Shown here one piece after another: positions 25,296 through 33,849 of a DNA stretch of 34,306 nt. A program made the position numbers and the translations under genes. The DNA lies in NCBI GenBank assembly GCA_938010655.1, contig CALLVA010000184.1, forward strand, positions 1-34,306, in the 5' to 3' direction. Source of the DNA: an uncultured Parvularculaceae bacterium (GTDB lineage: Bacteria; Pseudomonadota; Alphaproteobacteria; Caulobacterales; Parvularculaceae). The notes under the pieces are model-generated. The model searched no databases. It saw only the letters and a list, made by a program, of their open reading frames with translations, and was not told the origin of the DNA. Every line of letters begins with the position of its first letter. Positions within the stretch are counted from its first letter, which is position 1.

Positions 25296-27149
25296 ATGAA
25301 ACGCATATTATTGATCGCCGCATCCGCCTTGGCGCTTAGCGCCTGTTCAACACTCTCTGACACAATGTCCAAAGCCCCCGGCATGGCCAAAGAGGCTATG
25401 AGCAAAGTTTCTGACTCAGAAACAGCACGGCTCAACGCTTGGTTCGACGCCAGATATGAAGAGCAGCTTCAGATGAGCCCTATCGGCCTGACCTATTTGG
25501 GGCGCAAAGAACGCTATGGCGAGATTGATGATATGTCGATTGAGGCGGCAGATAAAAAGCTTGAATGGATGGCCAATAGCGTTGCCGAAATGAAAGCCAG
25601 TTTTGCTTATGACAAGCTTTCAAACGAAGCGAAACAATCTTACGACATTTGGGAATATCAATATAATCAACAAAAAGAAGGCGCAGCCTTCCGCAGCAAC
25701 GCTTACATTTTTGAACAAATGGGCGGCCCGCAATCTCAAATGCCAACTTTTATGATTTCGCTGCACAGCGTCTCAGAAGAAAGCGACATGGTGGCATATG
25801 TTTCTCGTTTGAAAGAAATGAGCCGCGCGATGAACCAGCTCATCGATCAAGCAAAAGCCAATAGCGATGGCGGCGTTCGCCCCCCTTTATTTGCGTATGA
25901 AGGCGTGTTGGATCAATCGCGCAAAGTGATTACGGGCGAGCCCTTTACAGACGGTGAGCCTTCTTCGCTCTTGGCGGACGCAAAGAAGAAAGTTGCAGCG
26001 CTAGTCAAAGACGAAAAAATCTCTGAAGCGCGCGGCGCAGAACTTGTTGCTGAAGCTCAAGCCGCGTTATTGTCTGATGTAAAGCCAGCTTACAAACGCT
26101 TGATCAGTTTTCTCGAAGCCGACAAAATTTATGCCGATAAAGTGGCCACAGGCGTTGGGAAACAGAAAAACGGCGATGCATATTATAATTATATGCTAAA
26201 GGTCATGACCACCACTGACATGACAGCTGATGAAATTCATGAGTTGGGATTGGCCGAGGTGGACCGTCTAACCGCTGAGATGATTTCTTTGAAAAATCAG
26301 GTTGGATTTGAGGGCGACCTTCAAGATTTTTTCCAATTTATCAGAACTGACAAGCAATTCTATTATCCTGATACGGATGAAGGGCGACAGGCTTATATTG
26401 ATGATGCCACAGCCGCAATCGACGCGCTTGAGTTGGTCACGCCTGAATATTTTGGGATTATTCCAAAAGCAGATTTGGTCGTGAAGCGCGTGGAGCCGTT
26501 CCGCGAACAAGATGGCGCTGCGCAGCATTATCAGTCAGGCACACCAGATGGTTCAAGACCAGGCGTCTATTACGCGCATTTGTCTGATATGACGGCCATG
26601 CCGAAAAATCAGCTTGAAGTGATCGCTTATCATGAAGGCACACCGGGCCACCACATGCAGATTTCAATTGCGCAAGAGCTTACAAGCGTCCCGCAATTTA
26701 GAACGCAAGCGGGCTTTGGGGCATATATTGAAGGCTGGGCGCTTTATTCTGAATTGCTTGCCAAGGAAATGGGTGCATATGAAGATCCGTATTCGGACTT
26801 TGGTCGTTTAACCACAGAAATGTGGCGTGCCATTCGCCTTGTGGTCGATACGGGTCTCCATTCAAAAGGCTGGACGGAACAAAAGGCGATTGATTATTTC
26901 GTCAATAATTCCCCAGAGCCGCTTGAAAGTGTGACCTCCGAAGTTCGGCGCTATATCGTATGGCCCGGCCAAGCAACATCTTATAAAATTGGGATGCTGA
27001 AAATTCAGGAACTGCGCGCGAGAGCAGAAGCAGCTCTTGGCGATGAATTCGATATTAAAGGCTTCCATGATACGGTATTAGGCGGCGGGTCTCTGCCGTT
27101 GGAAATTCTGGAGCGCCGTGTTGATCAGTGGATTGCGGATCAACAATAA
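25296..27149 (+). CDS. DUF885 family lipoprotein, probable zinc metallopeptidase
   Basis: A 617-residue envelope lipoprotein with signal MKRILLIAASALALSAC (lipidated Cys17). The rest is mostly helical and matches DUF885 proteins. The motif YHEGTPGHHMQ (His446-Glu447, His452-His453) is an HExxH-like zinc site with insertions, and the later block GFGAYIEGWALYSELLAKEMG supplies the third-ligand Glu, as in M2/M3-like peptidases. The fold family is known; peptidase activity is inferred. AAGGGAT precedes the ATG at 5 nt. Its stop lies 3 bp from the stop of the convergent oxygenase gene. Confidence 0.92.
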   Translation: MKRILLIAASALALSACSTLSDTMSKAPGMAKEAMSKVSDSETARLNAWFDARYEEQLQMSPIGLTYLGRKERYGEIDDMSIEAADKKLEWMANSVAEMKASFAYDKLSNEAKQSYDIWEYQYNQQKEGAAFRSNAYIFEQMGGPQSQMPTFMISLHSVSEESDMVAYVSRLKEMSRAMNQLIDQAKANSDGGVRPPLFAYEGVLDQSRKVITGEPFTDGEPSSLLADAKKKVAALVKDEKISEARGAELVAEAQAALLSDVKPAYKRLISFLEADKIYADKVATGVGKQKNGDAYYNYMLKVMTTTDMTADEIHELGLAEVDRLTAEMISLKNQVGFEGDLQDFFQFIRTDKQFYYPDTDEGRQAYIDDATAAIDALELVTPEYFGIIPKADLVVKRVEPFREQDGAAQHYQSGTPDGSRPGVYYAHLSDMTAMPKNQLEVIAYHEGTPGHHMQISIAQELTSVPQFRTQAGFGAYIEGWALYSELLAKEMGAYEDPYSDFGRLTTEMWRAIRLVVDTGLHSKGWTEQKAIDYFVNNSPEPLESVTSEVRRYIVWPGQATSYKIGMLKIQELRARAEAALGDEFDIKGFHDTVLGGGSLPLEILERRVDQWIADQQ

Positions 27150-27152
27150 GAC

Positions 27153-27986
27153 CTATCGCGAAAGCTTTCTCAGCACTTTATAGCCGAAAGCTTTTGCATT
27201 ATCACGCAAGGGATGGTTGCCGGTTCTGCCGGGGGCCATTCCTTTTTTGCGTAAGATACTATTCATCAAATGAATATCTGCCTCTTTGTCGCTTTGTTCC
27301 GAGCGCCAAGTGATCGACAGGGAAATAGAGGTTTTATCGCCATTTTGAACCCAATGCGGCGCTTTAACGGGCACATGTAGCGCTTTGCCCGGTGTTAAAT
27401 GAAACGCCGTTGCCTTGGTTTCAAATTCATCCTTATGCACCATATTGCGATGCCCACCAGTATGATAGGCTTCATGCATTTCAGGGGTGAGGATATCCGG
27501 GTCATTAACCGGATAAACCCGCATGGTTTTTTCTCCTCTAATTTGCATCAAAATATTATGCTCTGGGTCCATGTGAAACGGCGTGACAGAATTAGGGGAG
27601 GAAATGAAAATAAAGCCTTCTTGGCGATATCGCTTTCCCGTTGCAGCTTCAATTTGCGCACCCAAATCACCGAGACAAGATTCTAATAAAGCTTTATAGG
27701 TTGCGTCATGTTCAATATTTTTGAGCACCATCCATGAGCCATTTTCTTCAATGGATAAAATCGTCTCTTCAATGGACAACCCATTTTCTGGCGTCGTTTC
27801 GGGGTCTTGATTGACGGGCACTTTGCCACTGGAATATTCAACGCGGTTTTGTGGCAAAGATTTTGATAATTCAACCAGCCGCTCAAGCGCGAATAATTCA
27901 TTAGTCTCTAGCTGATGGTCCAGAACCAATGGCCTTGCAGGATAGTGCTCTGCGAAATTCAATTTTGAAGTGTCTGTAAAAATCAT
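27153..27986 (-). CDS. JmjC/cupin_8-like Fe(II)/2-oxoglutarate oxygenase
   Basis: A 277-residue protein with a JmjC-like double-stranded beta-helix. The iron facial triad is probably H138-x-D140 in TPFHMDPEHN and H211 in HVPVKAPHWVQNG, the form seen in cupin_8 transferases and hydroxylases. Lys or Arg for 2-oxoglutarate binding may be in MRVYPVND or SITWRS. The substrate of this bacterial subgroup is unknown to me; it may be a protein or small-molecule hydroxylase. Its start overlaps the preceding GNAT gene by 4 bp (ATGA), so the two are co-translated and probably act on the same substrate or pathway. Confidence 0.88.
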   Translation of the reverse strand: MIFTDTSKLNFAEHYPARPLVLDHQLETNELFALERLVELSKSLPQNRVEYSSGKVPVNQDPETTPENGLSIEETILSIEENGSWMVLKNIEHDATYKALLESCLGDLGAQIEAATGKRYRQEGFIFISSPNSVTPFHMDPEHNILMQIRGEKTMRVYPVNDPDILTPEMHEAYHTGGHRNMVHKDEFETKATAFHLTPGKALHVPVKAPHWVQNGDKTSISLSITWRSEQSDKEADIHLMNSILRKKGMAPGRTGNHPLRDNAKAFGYKVLRKLSR

Positions 27987-29089
27987 ACGGCCCCCTGTTT
28001 TCTGGCGCTTAAGCTTTCAAGCTTCCGACAGACCGTAAGAACAGGGCCGCCAAAGCTTGTTTTTAGACTGATATTGAAATGTCCAATTTCGCGGCGTTCC
28101 GCCCACAGATGATTAATCATCGGATGATTTTCTTTCGCACAACTATCCATATAGAGAGCGACTTTACCGTCTAATGTTTGTTCCATCAAATCGAGTTCGA
28201 TCATCACGCCGGGAGAATATCGGCTATAGTCTGAGCTATAGGCAATTTTATAGGAATAACCGACACCATCGCTGATAAAATTCACTAACATTGCCAAAGG
28301 TTTCTCGTCTAACATCAACCGTTGGAAGAGAAGTTTACCCGTTTTGAAAGAGCCATCAATAGCATCCCGGAAGAAATGGCGCGTGCCTGCAGAGGCGCGT
28401 AAAGATGTGCCTTCGTCGCCTTTCCAGCTGCTATCTTCAAGATCCATGAACATGCTTGTCCATTCCTTCAAATCGCTGGCTTCTCGCAAAGTCTCAAACC
28501 GAACCTGGCCTTCTTCGTCCAGTCGGTTGCGCAGACGCCGAAGTTCTTTGCGCTTTTTGCCTCTAATGTGGTGTCCAAGATAAGTGTCAAAATCATCTTC
28601 AGAGGCAAGCGCAGCTCTTTTGTAGCTGAAGGATTGATAGGATTGCCGCTTGGTGATGTTAGATAAACATGCCGCAAAAGGGCCATTCATGTCGATACGG
28701 AACCATTGAATAAATGTCCCATCTCGCGACGTATCCGCCCATTCGAGGGTCGCTTCAAGAAATGCTTGTTCATAGCCGGGCAAAATCAGCGGCCCGCCAA
28801 AAAAGGATTGGTCATGTTGCCATGTGGAAAGATATGGCACAGGCAAGCGAGCATAGCCGGTCATCAAACGAAAAGGGACATAGCCCACCATTCGGCTGCC
28901 TTCATAGGCGAAAACATGGATTGGGGCGGCCTCTGCGCTCGCATTTTCAGGCAAGCTCAATGCGGGCAAAACATTCCAAGGCTCAAAAAAAGGGTTTGGT
29001 TCATTGGCTTGATCTGCCAATGCTTGCCAATCATCGCGGCGATTCGCGAGACGTTCCGGGTCTCGGATGGCTTTGATGGTTAATGCCAT
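27983..29089 (-). CDS. GNAT-fold acyltransferase (BioF2/CelD-like, FemX-related)
   Basis: A 368-residue protein with the Acetyltransf_6 (BioF2-like) type of GNAT domain in its second half: KKRKELRRLRNRLDEEGQVRFET, the acyl-CoA-binding region through WTSMFMDLEDSSWKGDEGTSLR, then LLFQRLMLDEKPLAMLVNFI and GVGYSYKIAYSSDYSRYSPG. This class acylates sugars or amines and often occurs in exopolysaccharide or lipid clusters. The N-terminal half (~1-160) is a second, degenerate GNAT-like half with EGSRMVGYVPFRLM. It is translationally coupled to the downstream oxygenase gene by an ATGA overlap. The substrate is unknown. Confidence 0.87.
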   Translation of the reverse strand: MALTIKAIRDPERLANRRDDWQALADQANEPNPFFEPWNVLPALSLPENASAEAAPIHVFAYEGSRMVGYVPFRLMTGYARLPVPYLSTWQHDQSFFGGPLILPGYEQAFLEATLEWADTSRDGTFIQWFRIDMNGPFAACLSNITKRQSYQSFSYKRAALASEDDFDTYLGHHIRGKKRKELRRLRNRLDEEGQVRFETLREASDLKEWTSMFMDLEDSSWKGDEGTSLRASAGTRHFFRDAIDGSFKTGKLLFQRLMLDEKPLAMLVNFISDGVGYSYKIAYSSDYSRYSPGVMIELDLMEQTLDGKVALYMDSCAKENHPMINHLWAERREIGHFNISLKTSFGGPVLTVCRKLESLSARKQGAV

Positions 29090-29243
29090 GAATACGTGTT
29101 CCCGTTTTTAAAAATCGCTCAATATCAGGCAGATGGACCCAAGCGCCTCAAAGGTCAATGCAATTTTTATGCGCCTTTTCATCGACTGTATTTTAGACAA
29201 TTCAGATGGTGACGGGAAGGGCAGGGGCAGATAAGACCAGCCC

Positions 29244-30431
29244 ATGGCTCAAACTTGGCATATGGACGTTATTATTCTCGGCGCTGGCGCGGCGGGATTA
29301 TTTTGTGCGGCGGAAGCTGCAAAGCGCGGACGGCAGGTTTTGGTGCTCGACCACGCAGATAAAATCGGGGAAAAAATCCGAATTTCCGGCGGGGGGCGCT
29401 GTAATTTCACCAATATTGATACGAAGCCAGAGAATTTTCTGTCCGAAAATCCCCGCTTTTGTATCTCTGCTTTAAAGCGTTTTTCGCCCCAAGATTTCAT
29501 TGATCAAGTCGATCAGGCTGGCATTGCATGGCATGAAAAAAAACTCGGCCAGCTTTTTTGCGATGGTAAGGCGACCCAAATTGTCGACATGCTGATCCAA
29601 AATGCCAAAAAGGCCGGGGTGACGCTTCAAACTGGGACAGCGATTGATCAAGTCACCAAAACGGCAGATGGTTTTGAAGTTATGACCCGCGCTGGTCTGG
29701 CCAAAGCGCGACAATTAATTGTTGCGACAGGCGGGAAATCCATTCCCAAAATCGGGGCGACAGGGCTGGGTTATCAAATTGCCACACAATTCGGATTGCC
29801 TCTCATAGAGCCGCGCCCCGGCTTGGTGCCATTAACGTTTGAGGGCGCCGCCAAAGAGCAAGCTTCCGCCTTGTCCGGTCTGAGTGTTGAAGCGGTTGTT
29901 CGCGCTGGAAAAGCAGCTTTTCAAGAAGGGTTTCTTTTCACCCATCGCGGATTATCTGGCCCCAGTATCCTACAAATTTCGTCCTATTGGCGAGAAGGAC
30001 AAACGATCGAAGTTGATCTTAGTCCGCAAACGGACATTTATGAAAGTTTGCGTTCTCAAAGACAACAATCGGGCCGCGTCGCTATTCAAACGGCCTTGTC
30101 GGAAATGCTGCCGAAAAGATTAGCGCAATCTGTTACAGAGGCTGAAGGGTGGAAGGGCAATCTGGCAGATTGGTCTGATAAAAAACTGAAAGCCTTAGCT
30201 GCGCGATTGCATCAATGGCAGGTTCTGCCCGCCGGGTCAGAAGGCTATCGCACAGCGGAAGTCACTCTTGGGGGCGTGGATACAAAAAGCCTCAATTCTA
30301 AAACCATGGCCGCAAAGGACGTTCCCGGATTATATTTTATCGGCGAAGTTGTGGATGTCACAGGTTGGCTCGGCGGATATAATTTTCAATGGGCATGGGC
30401 CAGTGGCTACGCAGCGGCGCATGCGGTTTAA
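29244..30431 (+). CDS. HI0933-family NAD(P)/FAD flavoprotein (BaiN/RdsA-like)
   Basis: A 395-residue flavoprotein of the HI0933/YhiN group. The FAD-binding start VIILGAGAAGLFCAAEAAK is followed by ISGGGRCNFTN, LIVATGGKSIPKIGATGLGY and the C-terminal YFIGEVVDVTGWLGGYNFQWAW signature, each in its normal position. The reaction is not settled; members include bile-acid reductases and uncharacterised oxidoreductases. Either the ATG at 29244 or the one at 29262 may be used, as neither has a clear ribosome site. The first few hundred bases also encode other-frame open reading which I regard as shadow. Confidence 0.92.
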   Translation: MAQTWHMDVIILGAGAAGLFCAAEAAKRGRQVLVLDHADKIGEKIRISGGGRCNFTNIDTKPENFLSENPRFCISALKRFSPQDFIDQVDQAGIAWHEKKLGQLFCDGKATQIVDMLIQNAKKAGVTLQTGTAIDQVTKTADGFEVMTRAGLAKARQLIVATGGKSIPKIGATGLGYQIATQFGLPLIEPRPGLVPLTFEGAAKEQASALSGLSVEAVVRAGKAAFQEGFLFTHRGLSGPSILQISSYWREGQTIEVDLSPQTDIYESLRSQRQQSGRVAIQTALSEMLPKRLAQSVTEAEGWKGNLADWSDKKLKALAARLHQWQVLPAGSEGYRTAEVTLGGVDTKSLNSKTMAAKDVPGLYFIGEVVDVTGWLGGYNFQWAWASGYAAAHAV

Positions 30432-30512
30432 ACAGCGCTCGGCCTTTATTCGCAATGTTCTCAATATGTCCCGTTTTATCCCCGTCTAAAAAGCGTGTGA
30501 TAAGATGCAAGC

Positions 30513-30752
30513 ATACCCGCTCACTGGGAGGCCTTTGGATATCCGGCCAATGGGGAGTGGGGGATGTATGCCGAACGGGGACGCTAGGATGGTTTACTAA
30601 CGTTCGGTCGTGCTTCAGAGTTCGGGTATAAATGACCCGCTGAAGCGTTGCAAAATACAGGGCGCAGGCCGTCATTTTGGCGATCTTGCATTTGCAATAG
30701 AAGGTCACGGCCAGCTTCAATGAAAGTTTGCGCCCACCCTCCCGACGTTTTT
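30513..30752 (+). ncRNA. Candidate structured RNA of unknown class
   Basis: Inside a 462-bp gap between two convergent genes lies a heavily paired element. An outer stem GGGAGG (30526-30531) / CCTCCC (30738-30743) encloses: CCGAACG (30571-30577) / CGTTCGG (30601-30607); a 12-bp hairpin GCTTCAG-CGGGT / ACCCG-CTGAAGC (30612-30646, AGTT bulge, 7-nt loop); and a three-way junction closed by GGGCGCA (30660-30666) / TGCGCCC (30729-30735), with arms GGCCGT / ACGGCC (30667-30712, containing GATC/GGTC and TTGC-ATTT-GCAA) and AGCTT / AAGTT (30713-30728). The junction has no unpaired bases. Several pairs are G.U on the plus strand and would be A.C mismatches on the other, so plus is favoured. A TTTTT run follows (30748-30752) and a weak TAAGAT box precedes it (30501-30506). 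I see no hallmarks of tmRNA, RNase P, 6S or SRP RNA. End points are approximate. Confidence 0.6.
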
Positions 30753-30893
30753 CAACATTAGTGCAAGCTAGTGGGATTTTATGCTGTTTAAAATTATCAT
30801 GCTTAGAATCTGGTATCGATGCTGAGCGTATTAAAAAACCGCCCAGCAGAAATCACCATATTTGCGCTACACTTAATCGATGTAGAGATAGAC
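30753..30893. other. Rest of the convergent intergenic region; no gene seen
   Basis: A+T-rich spacer between the candidate RNA and the end of the nitronate monooxygenase gene. It contains a small inverted repeat CTACA (30867-30871) / TGTAG (30881-30885) and a palindrome GACTTAAGTC (30891-30900) over the monooxygenase stop codon, neither with a proper T-run for a terminator. Confidence 0.4.
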
Positions 30894-31880
30894 TTAAGTC
30901 GCCAAGGCTTTTCTCGCGGCGTGATAGTCCCGGGCCATTCTGGCAATCATATCACCAGCGGGTTCAATCTTATCGACCGACCCAATGCCTTGGCCAGAAC
31001 CCCAAATGTCTTTCCAGGCTTTCGCGTCGCTATTGCCCCCTGAGCCAAAACTCATTTTGCTGGGGTCTGATTCTGGAAGATTAGCCGGGTCGAGGCCAGC
31101 ATCCACAATGGATTTTGCCAGATAATTCCCGTGTACCCCTGTAAATAAGTTTGTATACACAATATCTTCCATACTGCCTTCAACAATGCCTTGCTTATAT
31201 CCATCGGTCGCATTGGCTTCTTGTGCCGCAATGAAGGCAGAGCCAATATAGCCTGCATCTGCGCCAAGTGCTTTGGCTGCCAAGACGCCGCGGCCTGTGG
31301 CGATGGAGCCGGAGAGGAGGAGGGGTCCATCAAACCATTCTCTAATTTCCTGAATCAGCGGAATGGGCGAAAGCGTACCGGCGTGGCCGCCCGCGCCTGC
31401 GGCAACAGCGATTAATCCGTCTGCGCCTTTTTCGATCGCCTTTCGCGCAAATTTATTATTGATAATATCGTGCAATACAATGCCGCCATAAGAGTGAATG
31501 GCTTCATTGACATCTTCGCGCGCGCCCAGCGACGTAATCACTACAGGCACCTTATGTTTGACGCATGCTTCAAGGTCATGTTGCAAACGATCATTTGAGC
31601 GATGCACGATTTGATTGACCGCAAAGGGAGCTGCTTTTTGCGTTGGGTTCTGCGCGTTATGATCATCAATTGCTTCTTTGATCTCGGTCAGCCATTCATC
31701 CAGCTTTTCCGCCGGACGTGCATTCAGCGCCGGGAAAGACCCAATAATCCCTGCCTTACATTGGGCAATAACCAATTGCGGGTTGGAGACAATGAACATC
31801 GGCGCTGCAACAGCGGGCAGGGCCATATCAGCAATATAGGCGTCGAAAATTTCGCGGGCTTTTGGGTTGGCAGACGTCAT
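30894..31880 (-). CDS. Nitronate monooxygenase family FMN protein
   Basis: A 328-residue TIM-barrel flavoenzyme of the 2-nitropropane dioxygenase/nitronate monooxygenase family, which oxidises nitronates such as propionate-3-nitronate. The order is PAVAAPMFIVSNPQLV, GIIGSFPALNARP, FAVNQIVHRSN, GADGLIAVAAGAGGHAG (with the GGHAG catalytic His loop), LLLSGSIATGRGVLAAKALGAD and IGSAFIAAQEA. These are the usual FMN-phosphate and active-site motifs. AGGAG lies at good spacing before the ATG. Convergent with the flavoprotein gene across the structured region; 72 bp downstream of the prepilin peptidase gene on the same strand. Confidence 0.92.
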   Translation of the reverse strand: MTSANPKAREIFDAYIADMALPAVAAPMFIVSNPQLVIAQCKAGIIGSFPALNARPAEKLDEWLTEIKEAIDDHNAQNPTQKAAPFAVNQIVHRSNDRLQHDLEACVKHKVPVVITSLGAREDVNEAIHSYGGIVLHDIINNKFARKAIEKGADGLIAVAAGAGGHAGTLSPIPLIQEIREWFDGPLLLSGSIATGRGVLAAKALGADAGYIGSAFIAAQEANATDGYKQGIVEGSMEDIVYTNLFTGVHGNYLAKSIVDAGLDPANLPESDPSKMSFGSGGNSDAKAWKDIWGSGQGIGSVDKIEPAGDMIARMARDYHAARKALAT

Positions 31881-31952
31881 TGAAACTCCTGAAAATGAGA
31901 TTGGAGCCGGAGAATAGAAAAGCCTGTCAGGCCGGGCAAGAAGAGATGACAG

Positions 31953-32726
31953 TTAAAGCGGCAAAGGCCATAAAACACAGAGGGCGCCCGCAAAAGCGAG
32001 AAAGGGCCCAAAGCGAATGGCCGTGAGCCCGGTGATTTCCCGGCCTTTCAGTTTGGCGATTAATATTGCAAAAAGCCCGGCCGCTGCGGCGATCAGAACG
32101 ACAATGGGTAAGATCATCCAGCCGCCCCAAGCGCCAATCGCGCCAAGCAATTTTGCGTCGCCAAGGCCAAGCCCGTCAATTTTGCGCACTTGTCGATAAA
32201 AAGCGCCGGTGGCCCAAAAGCTGATAAACCCGGCCAGTGCCCCAATAAGTGCATCGGTCAGAGGCACAAAGAGCGCCGACATATTCACCAATAGCCCCGC
32301 AATCAGCAACGGCATGGTGAGCATGTCTGGCAAATAGCCCGTCTGCCGGTCAATCTCTCCAAGGGCGATCAAAGTTGCGATGAACCCAAAACAGGCTAGC
32401 GCGGTCCAATTCAAGCCGAATTGATAAAGGCATAAAGCCGCCCCGAGCGCCGTGAGGGCTTCGATTAGGGGATAATGCGAAGAGATGGGCGCCGCACAGT
32501 GACGACATTTTGCCTTGGTTGCGAAATAACTGACCAAGGGGATCAAGTCCCGCGCGCCAAGAGACGTTTTGCAAGATGGGCAGCGAGATCTCGGCCCCCA
32601 AATCGTCAGTCTTTCTTCCTGCGCCACCAAGCCAAATTGCGCCGGGCCACGCGCGATCACGACATTTAAAAAACTACCAATGCACAAGGCAGCCAAAAGC
32701 AGTAAAAGAACCAAAAATACCATCAT
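31953..32726 (-). CDS. gspO: Prepilin peptidase / N-methyltransferase (GspO/PilD type)
   Basis: Membrane aspartic protease of 257 residues that cleaves and methylates type II pseudopilins or type IV pilins. The N-terminal helix leads into a cytoplasmic loop with the zinc tetracysteine C49-P-S-C52 ... C74-R-H-C77. The two catalytic Asp are D126 in EIDRQTGYLPD and D190 in the GxGD motif GLGLGDAKLL. About eight hydrophobic helices are visible. It is divergent from gspC, so the secretion operon and its processing enzyme sit side by side but are transcribed apart. The gene could equally serve type IV pili, which are not in the window. Confidence 0.94.
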   Translation of the reverse strand: MMVFLVLLLLLAALCIGSFLNVVIARGPAQFGLVAQEERLTIWGPRSRCPSCKTSLGARDLIPLVSYFATKAKCRHCAAPISSHYPLIEALTALGAALCLYQFGLNWTALACFGFIATLIALGEIDRQTGYLPDMLTMPLLIAGLLVNMSALFVPLTDALIGALAGFISFWATGAFYRQVRKIDGLGLGDAKLLGAIGAWGGWMILPIVVLIAAAAGLFAILIAKLKGREITGLTAIRFGPFLAFAGALCVLWPLPL

Positions 32727-32813
32727 TTCCGCCTACACTTATTTGGCGATACTCGCTAGCACTATGAAAAAATAACAACACAGCCTTAAATGACATGATT
32801 ACGTCTTGTTTCA

Positions 32814-32844
32814 GGGTTAACCCAGTGGCGTAGTATGATATAAT
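32814..32844 (+). promoter_or_regulatory. Sigma-70-type promoter of the gspC operon with overlapping palindrome
   Basis: A perfect -10 TATAAT (32839-32844) follows TTAACC (32817-32822, 4 of 6 to TTGACA) after 16 bp, and would start transcription near 32851, about 42 nt before the GTG of gspC. The -35 lies within a perfect 10-bp palindrome GGGTTAACCC (32814-32823), which could be a repressor or activator site. The promoter call is reasonable; the operator role is inference. Confidence 0.6.
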
Positions 32845-32892
32845 AATTGGTGAGGACATCTTGTCAGTGACTTGTTTTTATTCGGAGATATT

Positions 32893-33849
32893 GTGACGGC
32901 TTCCCCTGCAAACAGTTTTGCCAGAGCTGCTGCCCGCGCAAAGCCGACGGGTAAAGCCATTGGCTGGCACCGACTGGCTGAATTTGCCTTGCTCATTCTC
33001 CTGGCATGGTTGCTGGTCAGCCTTGTTTTGGCGGTCATTACGCCGATCAATAATTCAACCGCGCCTGTTGGTCCGGCGCGGATAACACAGCAAACGCCAG
33101 ACATTGACCCAACAATTTTTGCCCGGTTTGATCCATTTAAAGGCCCGTCCCGCAGCGCGCAGCAAGAAGAAGTTCAGCAGCAACAAGAAGAGACCAACGA
33201 GACCACCCTCAATCTGACCCTCTTTGGCGCGTGGCCAAATGGTGAAGGCGAGGGCAGCGCGATTATTGGGCAAAGTGCTGGAAATCAACAACTATATCGT
33301 GTCGGCGGGGCAGACGAAGAAACAGAAATCATGGATGGGGTGGGACTTGCCGAGGTGCATCCTGGATATGTGATCCTCTCGCGCAATGGTATTCGTGAAA
33401 GCCTGTATCTGCCAGACCGTGTTTCCGATGGGACCACGTCTTTTGTCATTCGAGGCAACCCTGTGCCCCGTAATCTGCCCCGGCAGGCAGGCACCAGCCA
33501 ACCCGCAGATTGGACGATTTATCCGCCAGTCGCAGATGGTTTGTCCAAAACGGAAGATGTTATTGAAGCGCTCACAAATGTATTTGAATTTCAACCGCAG
33601 CTGGATGCTTCCGGTAATTTCTCAGGTTTTGCGCTGTTCCCGTCCGGCGATCCAACCTTGTTTCGCAAGGCTGGTTTTCAATCAGGGGACATGATCACAG
33701 GCATAAATGGCCGCGTTGCCCCCGGTGATGCCGGTGATTTGTTGGATTTGTTCAGCGAGCTGTCGCCAAACGACCCAATTAACCTTACAGTGCAAAGAGG
33801 CGGCGCCCGGACGAACATAACGCTGCGATTAACGGATATGATGCAATGA
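32893..33849 (+). CDS. gspC: Type II secretion protein GspC
   Basis: Inner-membrane GspC of ~318 residues, the link between the inner-membrane platform and the secretin. It has a short cytoplasmic head, one transmembrane helix (~28-50, FALLILLAWLLVSLVLAVI), a Pro/Gln-rich periplasmic linker, the homology-region domain (~95-165; LTLFGAWPNGEGEGSAIIG, VILSRNGIRESLYL) and a C-terminal PDZ domain (~235-315; GFQSGDMITGINGRV). The frame extends to a TTG at 32872, but the GTG at 32893 follows GGAG at ~6 nt and is chosen. It overlaps gspD by 4 bp (ATGA). Confidence 0.92.
   Translation: MTASPANSFARAAARAKPTGKAIGWHRLAEFALLILLAWLLVSLVLAVITPINNSTAPVGPARITQQTPDIDPTIFARFDPFKGPSRSAQQEEVQQQQEETNETTLNLTLFGAWPNGEGEGSAIIGQSAGNQQLYRVGGADEETEIMDGVGLAEVHPGYVILSRNGIRESLYLPDRVSDGTTSFVIRGNPVPRNLPRQAGTSQPADWTIYPPVADGLSKTEDVIEALTNVFEFQPQLDASGNFSGFALFPSGDPTLFRKAGFQSGDMITGINGRVAPGDAGDLLDLFSELSPNDPINLTVQRGGARTNITLRLTDMMQ

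Noticed and set aside
30358-30720. A 120-codon minus-strand frame and shorter plus-strand frames across the structured intergenic region
   Set aside because: They have no ribosome site or recognisable motif, overlap the end of the flavoprotein gene, and the dense nested inverted repeats explain the conservation-like appearance better as RNA.
30513-30752. Assignment of the structured element to tmRNA, RNase P, 6S or SRP RNA
   Set aside because: I looked for the TTCGA T-arm and tag codons of tmRNA, GAGGAAAGTCC and ACAGAA of RNase P, GGAAGCAGCC of SRP RNA and the open-bubble hairpin form of 6S RNA. None is present.
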